DNA from: an uncultured Alphaproteobacteria bacterium
Lineage (GTDB): Bacteria; Pseudomonadota; Alphaproteobacteria; RF32; CAG-239
Assembly: GCA_934271195.1 (NCBI GenBank)
Contig: CAKQRB010000055.1
Coordinates: forward strand, 1-30,888
Direction of reading: 5' to 3'
Length of the DNA stretch: 30,888 nucleotides
The notes beneath the pieces were generated by a model. It was not told where the DNA came from, ran no database searches, and saw nothing but the letters and a program-made list of their open reading frames with translations. The translations under genes were made by a program, and so were the position numbers. This document shows positions 1-8,198 of the stretch, in pieces. The stretch's first letter is position 1. Every line of letters begins with the position of its first letter.

Positions 1-1
1 G

Positions 2-163
2 TCTATCGACCCGCAATACTACACCGAATTCAAACCCGTTTCCATAAACGATCAGGCAACGCAGGAAAACGCCCTGAAGGACGCTGACAAAAAAGAAATT
101 GACAACTTGTTCAATCAGGTAGAAACCAATATCAATAAAGTATCGGCCATTTTGAACAAATAA
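2..163 (+). CDS. C-terminal end of an unrecognised protein (partial)
   Basis: The reading frame is open from the window edge to TAA at 161-163 and gives the last 53 residues of a protein, ending NKVSAILNK. The visible part is polar, with many Asp, Glu, Lys and Asn residues, and its last third could form an amphipathic helix. No known motif is visible. The stop lies 15 bases before the next start, with AGGAGG between them, so this gene probably heads the same transcript as the exported protein and the lytic transglycosylase that follow. Its function cannot be judged from this fragment. Confidence 0.6.
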   Translation, partial: SIDPQYYTEFKPVSINDQATQENALKDADKKEIDNLFNQVETNINKVSAILNK

Positions 164-178
164 TGCTTAGGAGGAAAA

Positions 179-709
179 ATGAATCCGGCAACTAGAATCT
201 TTGGACTGCTTTTGCTGTGCATGTTTTGCCTGTCAGGTTCAAAAACTGCCGCCCAGAGTTTTGGCTATCCAGCCCCTGCCTCGGCTCCGGCTGAAGAAAA
301 CAATACCGGCCCAGCCGTCCGCTATAATGAAATTGTAACACAGGACAAAGCTGCGGCATTGCAAGCAGCCAAAGGTGAAGCAGAACATATCCTGATTTTT
401 TATGAAGATTTCAAAATCAACCATACTTTGTCCGGAAACGTCAGCTGTTCCATGAAGATTTCGGTTCTGCCCCTGACCAAAAACAAGGTAACGCAGCTCA
501 GCTTTCAGCTGGTCTGGCCGGAAATAACTTCCGCGTCAAACTTCTATGATATTCCGCCTTATGTTAAACATTATAAAGAAATCGCTCTGCTGGGAGAAGG
601 ATGTTATACCGTAGACAAAATTCCCAACATCGTCAGCAACCGCTGCCGGATTAAAGGAAAAACCTCCGAAGAGTGTGCTGCTTTGCTGACTTGGAGTCGG
701 GTAAAATAA
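179..709 (+). CDS. Small exported protein of unknown function
   Basis: This encodes 176 residues. The first 25 look like a Sec signal peptide: a positive N-terminus, the hydrophobic core LLLLCMFCL, then a cleavage-like TAA-Q. There is no convincing lipobox. After a Pro/Ala-rich linker (about 30-45) comes a compact domain (about 65-176) with four cysteines (C86, C142, C154 and C163 by eye), which could form disulphides in the periplasm. A strong AGGAGG lies five bases before the ATG. The gene ends five bases before the start of a lytic transglycosylase, so the two are probably co-transcribed and may both act at the cell wall. I do not recognise the family. Confidence 0.75.
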   Translation: MNPATRIFGLLLLCMFCLSGSKTAAQSFGYPAPASAPAEENNTGPAVRYNEIVTQDKAAALQAAKGEAEHILIFYEDFKINHTLSGNVSCSMKISVLPLTKNKVTQLSFQLVWPEITSASNFYDIPPYVKHYKEIALLGEGCYTVDKIPNIVSNRCRIKGKTSEECAALLTWSRVK

Positions 710-713
710 ACTT

Positions 714-2480
714 ATGTTAAAAAAAGCGCTTTATTTCCTGCTTTTCTGGAGTATCTTGTCTTTTGCTCCGACTTTGGTTCAGGCAACCGAAATTTCTGCC
801 GAAATTGATCCTCAAATCAGCTCTCAGGAAACTACACAGATTTTAAAAGCAGCCAATATTTCAAAAAATGACATCAAGACTTATAAAAAAATTTTTTATG
901 CTCTGGAAAACAACAGAATAACGGCAGCTCGCAAACTGATAAAAAAGCTTGACAATAAAGTCCTGCTCAGCCATGTCAAAGCTCAAATATACCTTTCTAA
1001 AACTTATACCAGCAGCTATCCGGAACTAAAAAACTGGTTAGACGAATACGCATATCTTCCGGAAGCACCGCGCATCTATAAACTTGCCCAAAGAAAAGCT
1101 CCGAAAAATCAAAAACAAGACCTGCAGGAACCTGTTTTTCAAAAAAAATTCGGATACTACAGCTGGAATTATCAAGACTTTAAACATATGCCGGAAAAAA
1201 ATCTGATATTTATTGAAAAACAAGTCAGAAACTTTGCCAAGAACCTGAATAAGGGAAAAACCAAAGCTGCCAGAATTATTTTGGAAAACAAAGCGTTACA
1301 AAAACAGCTTCCGTCCAAATATTATGCTTTTTTATCCGCCAAATTGGCACAAAAATACCTTCTGGACAATGAAAATGCTTTGGCACAGGAATGGGCTCAA
1401 CGGACAATCAACAGAGAACAAGACAGTGCAACCGGTTACTGGATTGCCGGCTTGTCATCTTGGCGCCTGAAACAATACAAAACTGCTTCCGGAAAATTCA
1501 AAACCTTAGGCAAAATGAAAAATGACGACTGGCTGACTGCCGCCGGCGCTTACTGGGCCGGACGCTGCTATGAAAAACGCAGACAGAAGTCACAGGCCAA
1601 ACAGTGGTACAAAGAAGCCGCCAAACACAAATACACCTTTTACGGCATCCTCGGCAGCCGCAAAGCCGACATTACCCCCGGCTATCAATGGACGTCTATG
1701 AGCTATTACAACAATCTGAGCCTCGACAACTATCTGTCGGAACTAATGGCAAATGCTTCGGTCAAAAGGGCATTAATCCTCATCTTATGCCAGCAATATA
1801 AATTGGCCGGGCAAGAAATTATGAACAGCGCCGAACCAATCCCAGATGCCCAAAAAGAAGCCCTGCTCTTTCTGGCCCACAAATATCGCGCCCATGTCAT
1901 CGCCATGCATCTGTCCAAACAGCTGAGTACTCAAAATGACAATGTCTGTTATGATTATTTTAATTATCCGATTCCGCATTGGGAACCGGAAAAAGGCTGG
2001 CGCCTGAATAAAGCCTTATTACTGGCCATCGCTCGCCAGGAATCTTCTTTCAGCCCGCGCATTTCCAGTCCGGCCGGCGCCAAAGGACTCTTGCAGCTGC
2101 TGCCCAATACGGCCTACCACATTACTAAAGACAAAAGCCTTCGTCATGACTGCCGCCCGCTGTTCAAAGCAGAATACAACCTTGAACTCGGACAGCAATA
2201 TATTGAATATCTGTTAGATAAACCTTTTATCAGCGGTAACATCTTTTATATGCTGGTAGCCTATAACGCCGGCCCCGGAAACCTTTATAAATGGCTGAAG
2301 ACAATAAAAGATAACAATGACCCCTTATTGTTTATTGAACTTGTACCGTCACGCGAAACCCGTTTATACATTGAAAGGGTCATGGCCAATTATTGGATTT
2401 ATCAAATGCGGCTGGGAGAAAATCCGCAAACCCTGCGGGAAGTCAGCAGGGACAAATGGCCGTTACTTATAAAAAAATAA
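714..2480 (+). CDS. Soluble lytic murein transglycosylase (Slt70-like)
   Basis: This is a 588-residue periplasmic enzyme expected to cleave the MurNAc-GlcNAc bond of peptidoglycan and leave 1,6-anhydro-MurNAc ends. It has a signal peptide (residues 1-24, ending VQA-T). A long alpha-helical, TPR-like superhelix (about 40-420) includes the repeat-like segment GAYWAGRCYEKRRQKSQAK. The C-terminal SLT domain (about 430-575) carries IARQESSFSP with catalytic Glu443, then GAKGLLQLLP and VAYNAGPGNLYKW, the three classical Slt motifs. Its length is close to that of E. coli Slt70. The start lies four bases after the previous stop and has only a weak ribosome site, which suggests translational coupling. 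The family and fold are clear; a specific role in division, recycling or secretion is not. Confidence 0.93.
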   Translation: MLKKALYFLLFWSILSFAPTLVQATEISAEIDPQISSQETTQILKAANISKNDIKTYKKIFYALENNRITAARKLIKKLDNKVLLSHVKAQIYLSKTYTSSYPELKNWLDEYAYLPEAPRIYKLAQRKAPKNQKQDLQEPVFQKKFGYYSWNYQDFKHMPEKNLIFIEKQVRNFAKNLNKGKTKAARIILENKALQKQLPSKYYAFLSAKLAQKYLLDNENALAQEWAQRTINREQDSATGYWIAGLSSWRLKQYKTASGKFKTLGKMKNDDWLTAAGAYWAGRCYEKRRQKSQAKQWYKEAAKHKYTFYGILGSRKADITPGYQWTSMSYYNNLSLDNYLSELMANASVKRALILILCQQYKLAGQEIMNSAEPIPDAQKEALLFLAHKYRAHVIAMHLSKQLSTQNDNVCYDYFNYPIPHWEPEKGWRLNKALLLAIARQESSFSPRISSPAGAKGLLQLLPNTAYHITKDKSLRHDCRPLFKAEYNLELGQQYIEYLLDKPFISGNIFYMLVAYNAGPGNLYKWLKTIKDNNDPLLFIELVPSRETRLYIERVMANYWIYQMRLGENPQTLREVSRDKWPLLIKK

Positions 2481-2568
2481 TTGTTCAATATCAAAAAAGC
2501 AACATCTTACCGGCATTTTCTCAAAAAAAACAATGTCTCAAAGAATGCTAAAACACCAGAGGACACTC

Positions 2569-2590
2569 TTGTCCGCCTCAGACCGGACAA
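2569..2590. repeat. Small hairpin between convergent genes
   Basis: TTGTCCG at 2569-2575 pairs with CGGACAA at 2584-2590 around an eight-base loop. It sits immediately after the stop of the minus-strand membrane protein gene and about 90 bases after the transglycosylase stop. No T-run follows on either strand, so a standard intrinsic terminator is not supported. The rest of the gap (2481-2568) shows nothing recognisable. Confidence 0.35.
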
Positions 2591-3139
2591 TCACATTACG
2601 GAAGAAAATTGAATAAGATTAGGCAAAAAAGTCACCCATAAATATAGTAAAACCAGTAAAACAGTTTTATTTTTTCTGCCCTCAAAAACGCCAAACCATT
2701 TTTCGTTCATAAAACCGGAAACAAAAGAAAATACGGCGACAGTAAGCAACGAAAGCGATATTTCCACACCATGCAACGCAGGCAAAACCAGCAGGTAATA
2801 AAAACGGATGTTTTCATCCCAATCTTTTCCTGCCCATTCGCAAGAAATCGCTCCCGTAAACAAGAGAATAACCAGACATAACGCCCCAATGCCAAAAACA
2901 AAAATAAAAACATAAAAAGCATACTTGGCTAGAAGATTTCGCAATACTTCTTTTTTCAGCCACAATCCAGACAATAAAAGCGGAAAAAACCAACAGCCCA
3001 AAATCCGAAAAACAATACCGGCAGATACTTTGTCACAAAAAGTTTCGGAAGCAAAGCCGTAACCGGAGATAAACCAAAGCGCAACTCCTGCAATCACAAG
3101 CCAAACCAGAAAATTATTTTTTAGATAAATAAAAGCCAT
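2591..3139 (-). CDS. Four-helix inner-membrane protein of unknown function
   Basis: This encodes 182 residues with at least four hydrophobic segments (about 9-26, 45-60, 72-96 and 122-144) and a further one near the C-terminus (about 158-172). Soluble parts are very short, so it is an integral membrane protein. No enzyme motif is visible. It begins 14 bases after the stop of motB and runs in the same direction, so it is probably the last gene of a motA-motB transcript. A role linked to the stator is possible only by position. Confidence 0.65.
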   Translation of the reverse strand: MAFIYLKNNFLVWLVIAGVALWFISGYGFASETFCDKVSAGIVFRILGCWFFPLLLSGLWLKKEVLRNLLAKYAFYVFIFVFGIGALCLVILLFTGAISCEWAGKDWDENIRFYYLLVLPALHGVEISLSLLTVAVFSFVSGFMNEKWFGVFEGRKNKTVLLVLLYLWVTFLPNLIQFSSVM

Positions 3140-3153
3140 AAAACCCTCAAATA

Positions 3154-3810
3154 TTATTTAAAAGACGGCTCAACATGAATAATCACCCTGCGATTCTTCA
3201 TCATATTCTGCGGAATAGGCTCACCATAAGGATCATGATTCGGATACTTAGGCGCATTATCATACAAACCGGTCGCCTTCAACCTGACACGGGGAATACC
3301 TCTGCTCTCCAGAAAACGGACGACAGCCGCCGCTCTTGCCGCCGACAATTCCCAATTTGACGGATATAAGTCACTAGAAAAAGGCTCATCGCTGGTATGC
3401 CCTTCCACACTGAAATTAAAAGAATTATACCGGTCAGACATCAAAGTTGCGGCCAGCCGCTTCAGTGCCGGAAGCATTTTCGGCCTGATTTCGGCAGAAC
3501 CGTGCTCAAACAGCAAATCCCCGCCAAATTCAATCACCACGCCTTGGGCATCAGTTCCCAAAGACATCTCTTCCCCCAAACTCATAGACTGAATGTCATC
3601 TGTCAGTTCGATCATCATCATCTCAATCGGACGCGTCACATCTTTTTGTCCGAAGCCTTCATTCATACCGGCCTGAATTTGTTCAAACATGGCCAGATCA
3701 ACTTTGGATACCGAAGAAATCATTACAAAAAAGCAAAGCAGGAGCGTCACCATATCGCCATAAGTGGACATCCAGTCTTCGTCAATACGCTCCTCTTTCT
3801 TTTTCTTCAT
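3154..3810 (-). CDS. motB: Flagellar motor stator protein MotB/PomB type
   Basis: This encodes 218 residues. A short basic/acidic N-terminus is followed by one transmembrane helix (about 20-37). It contains WMSTYGDMVTLLLCFFV, in which Asp19 corresponds to the ion-carrying Asp of the stator (Asp32 in E. coli MotB). The C-terminal half (about 95-213) is an OmpA-like peptidoglycan-binding domain with VEGHTSDEP, the ELSAARAAAVVRFL helix and a terminal NRRVIIHVEP. The protein anchors the stator to the wall and forms the ion channel with MotA. It starts 13 bases after the motA stop. The N-terminal sequence is closer to the short PomB style than to E. coli MotB; ion choice (proton or sodium) cannot be decided here. 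Confidence 0.9.
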   Translation of the reverse strand: MKKKKEERIDEDWMSTYGDMVTLLLCFFVMISSVSKVDLAMFEQIQAGMNEGFGQKDVTRPIEMMMIELTDDIQSMSLGEEMSLGTDAQGVVIEFGGDLLFEHGSAEIRPKMLPALKRLAATLMSDRYNSFNFSVEGHTSDEPFSSDLYPSNWELSAARAAAVVRFLESRGIPRVRLKATGLYDNAPKYPNHDPYGEPIPQNMMKNRRVIIHVEPSFK

Positions 3811-3823
3811 TTGCCCGATCCCG

Positions 3824-4633
3824 TTAATTGTTTGACGTATTCATATCGCGGTCAATAAGGAACTGTTCATTCACATCGACAAAAGAGTTGATTTTATCCT
3901 GAATATAACGGGGACTTTTACGCTCTGCCAGCAAAACCAAACCTTCCATCTGCAAATTATATTTGAACATGGAAACGTTGTTTCGAGCCGCAACTTTTGT
4001 TGCTGCAGGAATAAAGAAAATCCGCGCCAGAATAATACCATAAAATGTCGTAATCAAAGCCACGGCCATACTCGGGCCGATTGCTGACGGATCTGAGCTC
4101 ATATTGCCCAGCATGATAACCAGACCGATCAACGTTCCGAGCATACCAAAAGCCGGAGAGTCGCCCCCCATTTTCATCAGGGCGGAACCGCCTTTTGAAT
4201 CTCTTTCCGCCTGAGCCTCCATCATGCTTTCCAAAATCTGCTTAATTTCCGCGCCGGTATATCCGGTTACCACCAGATCAGCGCCATAAGCCAAAAACGG
4301 ATCTTCCTGTCGCAAACTGTCCGTCACCTCATTTTCAAGACCTTGCAAACCGTTTTTCTGCACGATATACGCCCAGCGGACAATCCGTCCGACTTCTTCT
4401 TTTAAAGAAACCGAAGAATCTTTGTGCGGTCTAAGGGTGCTGAAAATAAGCTTAAAAGCCTCAAACGCGGTTTTAGGCTCAAAAGAAATAAACAATGCCG
4501 CAATTGTTCCGCCAAGAACAATAATAATACTTGGAATATCAATAAAAGCTTCCGGTCTGTCGGTAGCCGTCACGATAGCCCCGATAACAACGGAGAACCC
4601 AAACAAATACGACAAAATCGAACTCAACGACAT
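3824..4633 (-). CDS. motA: Flagellar motor stator protein MotA/PomA
   Basis: This encodes 269 residues, the usual MotA/PomA length. The first two helices (about 4-20 and 32-52) flank the loop with TDRPEAFIDIPS. A large cytoplasmic loop, rich in charged residues and including RPHKDSSVSLKEEV, is expected to contact the rotor. Helices three and four (about 155-175 and 188-208) carry the conserved pattern SPAFGMLGTLIGLVIML and GPSMAVALITTFYGIILA of the MotA/TolQ/ExbB family. It forms the ion-driven stator with MotB encoded just downstream. The ATG is preceded by AAGGAT. The gene follows gcrA in the same direction after about 94 bases, so it may have its own promoter or share that of gcrA. Confidence 0.93.
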   Translation of the reverse strand: MSLSSILSYLFGFSVVIGAIVTATDRPEAFIDIPSIIIVLGGTIAALFISFEPKTAFEAFKLIFSTLRPHKDSSVSLKEEVGRIVRWAYIVQKNGLQGLENEVTDSLRQEDPFLAYGADLVVTGYTGAEIKQILESMMEAQAERDSKGGSALMKMGGDSPAFGMLGTLIGLVIMLGNMSSDPSAIGPSMAVALITTFYGIILARIFFIPAATKVAARNNVSMFKYNLQMEGLVLLAERKSPRYIQDKINSFVDVNEQFLIDRDMNTSNN

Positions 4634-4727
4634 AATTTACAATCCTTATAAACGCTCATAAAAATCTTCCGCAATAATATATTGCACTCAAATAGGTTAA
4701 TATTTTACAAACGTACGGGAACAGCCC

Positions 4728-5219
4728 TTATTTTTTTACCGCTTTTACATAAGCAATATTAGCATGTTCTTCACAATAAGTCTGACCGATTTTGATCTTT
4801 CTGCCGCAAAAATGAAAATTTTCGTCTTTCGGATCGCCCAGCGGCCAACGGCAAGTATGATTGTCCAAATCTACCAAAGAAACAATACCTTTTTTAGCGA
4901 CATCATTTTGAGAGGCAGAAGAAACGACTGGACGACTTTCTGCCACAAATTTCTCGGCTTTGCCGGTACTTTTAGCCGAAGATGAAACCGGCTTGGCTTC
5001 GGTTGCGGGCTGGACAGCCGCGCTCGTTTCAACATTGTTCTCGGCGACGTTTTCATCTTTTTTCTTAATTGGAGAAGGACGCCCCGACAATCCCAGTCTG
5101 TGAACCTTTCCGACAATGGAATTTTTTGTAACATTAAGTTTTTTACCGATTTCGGCGGTTGTCATTCCTTGTTTCCACATTGTGCGCAAATCTTCAACCA
5201 TTTGTTCGGTCCAAGCCAT
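4728..5219 (-). CDS. gcrA: GcrA cell-cycle regulator
   Basis: This encodes 163 residues from the ATG at 5219. That start is chosen over an in-frame ATG 81 bases upstream because AAGGAG lies just before it and because GcrA proteins begin M-x-W-T. The N-terminal helix-turn-helix (about 1-45) reads TTAEIGKKLNVTKNSIVGKV followed by HRLGLSGRPSPI. A low-complexity linker rich in Ala, Ser and Lys (about 50-118) leads to the C-terminal CRWPLGDP-x-FHFCG-x-YCEEH motif that in this family contacts sigma70. In Caulobacter, GcrA works with sigma70 RNA polymerase at promoters holding CcrM-methylated GANTC sites; a GAGTC lies at 5281-5285, about 60 bases upstream. The family is essentially restricted to Alphaproteobacteria, which supports the taxonomic call. 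Confidence 0.95.
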   Translation of the reverse strand: MAWTEQMVEDLRTMWKQGMTTAEIGKKLNVTKNSIVGKVHRLGLSGRPSPIKKKDENVAENNVETSAAVQPATEAKPVSSSAKSTGKAEKFVAESRPVVSSASQNDVAKKGIVSLVDLDNHTCRWPLGDPKDENFHFCGRKIKIGQTYCEEHANIAYVKAVKK

Positions 5220-5380
5220 TTGAGTTCTCCTTATAAAGCTTATCAATTTAATATCCGAATAATAGCCTGATAATTGTCCCGAGTCTAGCAATATTCTCAA
5301 ATTATCACTTTTTTTTTCAAAAAAAACAGATTATATTAGCACAAAATGGTAAAAAGAAAAATATTTAAGGAGATGTTATT

Positions 5381-6817
5381 ATGAAGCAACTTGCCGCAAC
5401 ATCATTGCTTGCTCTGTCCCTGCTGTTCTCTCCCAAGCTTCCCCTGGCTGCCGAAGGAGAGATTCTTCTGACTGACAAACAAAGTACCGGCTTGTCACTA
5501 AGCATTTATAATGACAACCTTGCCTTCATTCGCGATTCCCGCAGCATAGACCTGCCTCTGGGAAAATCGCTGATTGCTTTTGAAGGTGTTGCCCGCCAGA
5601 TGAAGCCTGAAACGGCAATGCTTTCCGGCTCCGGCCTTAAAGTCATTGAACAAAATTACGACTATAATCTGCTGACAAGCGCCAACCTGCTGGAAGCTTC
5701 CGTCGGACAACAGATTAAAACAGCCGTATTCAATCAGGAAACCGGACAAGATATATTTGACACCGCCACAATCCTAAGTAATCAGGCCGGCACACCGATT
5801 CTGAAATTTTCTTACGGCGTAGAAACCCGCTTTCCGGGACGGATTATTTATGAAAAAATTCCCGAAGGCCTGCGTACAAAACCCACTCTGGTGGCCAATG
5901 TCGAAAATACGCGGTCCGGAGAACAAAATCTGGCGCTTGCCTACCTGACTAACGGTATCAGCTGGAAAGCCGATTACATTGTTGAAGTCAGCTCGGCCCA
6001 CAAATTAAATCTGAACGGCTGGATTACCTTAAACAACCAGTCCGGAACCGATTATAAAAACGCTCAGGTACAGCTGATTGCTGGCAGCGTCAATCAGGTA
6101 CAGCCTGTCATGTCGCGCAACTATGCCCCCGACGTAATGCTGAAAGCGGCTGCTTTTGCCAGCGTCGCCGAAAGCGCTGCCATACCGGCCAGAGAAAGCC
6201 TTGGCGACTACTATATATACACTTTGCCTTTTCAAACCACAATCAAAGACAGACAATCCAAACAAGTCAGTCTGATGACCAACAACGACGTTTCCTACGA
6301 CAAAGAATACCGGATCACGTCGCCGCTGTATCTCGGTCTCGGCACCAACCTTGACGAATTTGAAAAACAAAATCCCGCCGTCATTTTCAAAATCACCAAT
6401 GACAAAGCCTCCAATCTCGGTGAGCCGTTGCCGTCAGGAACGGTCAGAATGTATGAAAAAGATTCTTCCGACACACTGCAGTTTATTGGCGAAAGCCCGC
6501 TCTCCCACACTGCCGTCGGCAAAAAAATCGAATTAAACACCGGTTCCGCTTTTGACATCTGGGCAAAAGGCAAAATCACTCAAAGCCGGAACATTGCCAA
6601 AGATATGCGTGAAATCGCCGTTGAAATCACGTTTGAAAATTCTAAAAGCGAAGATGCCGACATGGCCTTTATCCAAAGCTTTGGCAACCAATACCAGCTG
6701 TTGGAAGAAAGCTTGGCCGGCGAAGAAAAGAACTCCCGCACCCGTGAATGGAAATTTACCTTAAAACCGGGCGAGAAACAAACTTTAACCTTCAAAGTCA
6801 GGGTAACGAACCAATAA
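5381..6817 (+). CDS. Exported DUF4139-domain protein
   Basis: This encodes 478 residues with a clear signal peptide (1-24, LLALSLLFSPKLPLAAEG). The body matches the DUF4139 pattern: N-terminal SIYNDNLAFIRDSRSIDLP, a central NGISWKADYIVEVS, the beta-rich LNGWITLNNQSGTDYKNAQV, and a C-terminal KPGEKQTLTFKVRV. Proteins of this type are periplasmic or envelope beta-rich proteins whose biochemical role is not settled. The ribosome site AAGGAG sits nine bases before the ATG. The stop overlaps the start of the next exported protein by one base (TAATG), so the pair is probably one operon and translationally coupled. Confidence 0.85.
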   Translation: MKQLAATSLLALSLLFSPKLPLAAEGEILLTDKQSTGLSLSIYNDNLAFIRDSRSIDLPLGKSLIAFEGVARQMKPETAMLSGSGLKVIEQNYDYNLLTSANLLEASVGQQIKTAVFNQETGQDIFDTATILSNQAGTPILKFSYGVETRFPGRIIYEKIPEGLRTKPTLVANVENTRSGEQNLALAYLTNGISWKADYIVEVSSAHKLNLNGWITLNNQSGTDYKNAQVQLIAGSVNQVQPVMSRNYAPDVMLKAAAFASVAESAAIPARESLGDYYIYTLPFQTTIKDRQSKQVSLMTNNDVSYDKEYRITSPLYLGLGTNLDEFEKQNPAVIFKITNDKASNLGEPLPSGTVRMYEKDSSDTLQFIGESPLSHTAVGKKIELNTGSAFDIWAKGKITQSRNIAKDMREIAVEITFENSKSEDADMAFIQSFGNQYQLLEESLAGEEKNSRTREWKFTLKPGEKQTLTFKVRVTNQ

Positions 6818-8070
6818 TGAAAAAAACAGTCTTCTTCGGCATCTGTCTTGCTCTTGTCTACCCCGCGTTTTCTATTGCCAATGAAGCGGGAAAATACAAA
6901 AAATTCTATGAAGTCAACCTTCATGAGAACTATCCTCCGGCGACGGAATTGCAAGCCCAAATAGACGCCGATCAGGACTATGACAAGGGCTATGACTACA
7001 CATGGAACATCGGCAAAAAATTCAAAACCGCGTTCCGACATATCATCAAATCTTACGGTTTGTCGGAAAAACGATTGAAAACACCGACAGAAGACACTAT
7101 TCTGGAAGCCGTCAAATTGATGCCGCCCAGCAGCTATCCCTATATTGGGCCTTTTATGCATACCGTCCCCGGCATGTCTCCGAAAGTATTAAACTACCCC
7201 GGCATCAAAGAAACCAAAAATCAATTTCCCGAACGTATTGCTCCTGAACTCCAGCATATTGAAGATATTGAATTTTTATCTCCGGCCTTATATTGGGTTC
7301 TGATGCCCGAAGTCTGGCAAACTTACGGTTATACGTCAGAATTTCCGCAAAATCGGCCATCACGGCTGAAAGTAAAGTACAATCCGCAATTTTATGAAAA
7401 TTTGAACCAATATGCCGATTTACGGGCATATATTCCCAAAACGCGCAAACTTCTGCCGCATAAGGTTGACCCGCTCAGCCGACGAACCGTCAACCCCGGA
7501 CAGAATAGTCCGCTAACCGCCCCCGATGCACTGGCTGTTGCCCAAACCTTCAAGGGTATCTCAAATCTCAACAAAGATTTTCAAACTTTTCTGAAAATCA
7601 TGCAGGCAACAAAAATGTTGGATTTATGGGAAAACAAACAAAATCCGGGCTTTCCCGTCAGTCCGCTGATAAAAGACATGGCCAATCCCTGCCGCCGGCT
7701 GATTCAAAAATTCCGTATTATCGGAGAAGAACGCAAGCTCTCTGCCATTGCCGCTGAGCAAGGGTTCACGCTCAATGAATGGGGTTATACCTGCGACAAG
7801 ACAGTCAAAGCGCATCGCGCCGCCAACATGAGTCAGAATACGGCGGCGGCAATCTCGGCTTACCGCAAAGGGCTGCTTGACAAAAGCGTTTCCAAGCTTT
7901 CGCCCAACCTTGCCGAAGCCAATTTTGCCATCATGCAGGGGCTTATAGAAATGTATGACGCTCCGTTGCCGGACGTTGCCGCCGTCATTCGGAATCGTAA
8001 AGAAATGGACGATTCGTTCAGAAGAATCAACAACATGCTGATTTTCCATCCTTTAGATGGAATCGACTAG
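6817..8070 (+). CDS. Exported protein of unknown function
   Basis: This encodes 417 residues from the ATG at 6817, which overlaps the TAA of the DUF4139 gene. A longer frame starting at 6748 is rejected because only the 6817 start gives a signal peptide (MKKTVFFGICLALVYPAFSIA). The mature part is rich in Pro, Tyr, Lys and Asn, has few cysteines, and is mixed alpha/beta. It contains no motif that I recognise. A helical stretch near the C-terminus (NLAEANFAIMQGLIEMYD) is the most regular segment. Position suggests that it works with the DUF4139 protein in the periplasm. It ends in TAG, which shows that UAG serves as a stop codon in this genome. Confidence 0.7.
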   Translation: MKKTVFFGICLALVYPAFSIANEAGKYKKFYEVNLHENYPPATELQAQIDADQDYDKGYDYTWNIGKKFKTAFRHIIKSYGLSEKRLKTPTEDTILEAVKLMPPSSYPYIGPFMHTVPGMSPKVLNYPGIKETKNQFPERIAPELQHIEDIEFLSPALYWVLMPEVWQTYGYTSEFPQNRPSRLKVKYNPQFYENLNQYADLRAYIPKTRKLLPHKVDPLSRRTVNPGQNSPLTAPDALAVAQTFKGISNLNKDFQTFLKIMQATKMLDLWENKQNPGFPVSPLIKDMANPCRRLIQKFRIIGEERKLSAIAAEQGFTLNEWGYTCDKTVKAHRAANMSQNTAAAISAYRKGLLDKSVSKLSPNLAEANFAIMQGLIEMYDAPLPDVAAVIRNRKEMDDSFRRINNMLIFHPLDGID

Positions 8071-8127
8071 AAAACAACGCATTTTCAAAGCGCTAAAAAA
8101 CAAAATAAAAGTTTTTTCACTTTTTTA

Positions 8128-8156
8128 TTGCATTTCGCATACAATATGAGTATACA
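8128..8156 (+). promoter_or_regulatory. Candidate sigma70 promoter of rpoZ
   Basis: A -35 box TTGCAT (8128-8133) and a -10 box TATACA (8151-8156) are separated by 17 bases, with transcription expected to begin near 8163. That leaves a leader of about 35 bases before the rpoZ ATG. A second pair (TTGAAA 8158, TAATAT 8180) would start inside the ribosome site and is less likely. Confidence 0.5.
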
Positions 8157-8198
8157 CTTGAAACTAGAGTATTTTACAATAATATTAAGGTGAATAAG

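Noticed and set aside
8158..8185. Second promoter TTGAAA/TAATAT before rpoZ
   Set aside because: Transcription would begin inside or after the rpoZ ribosome site, so it would not give a translatable leader.
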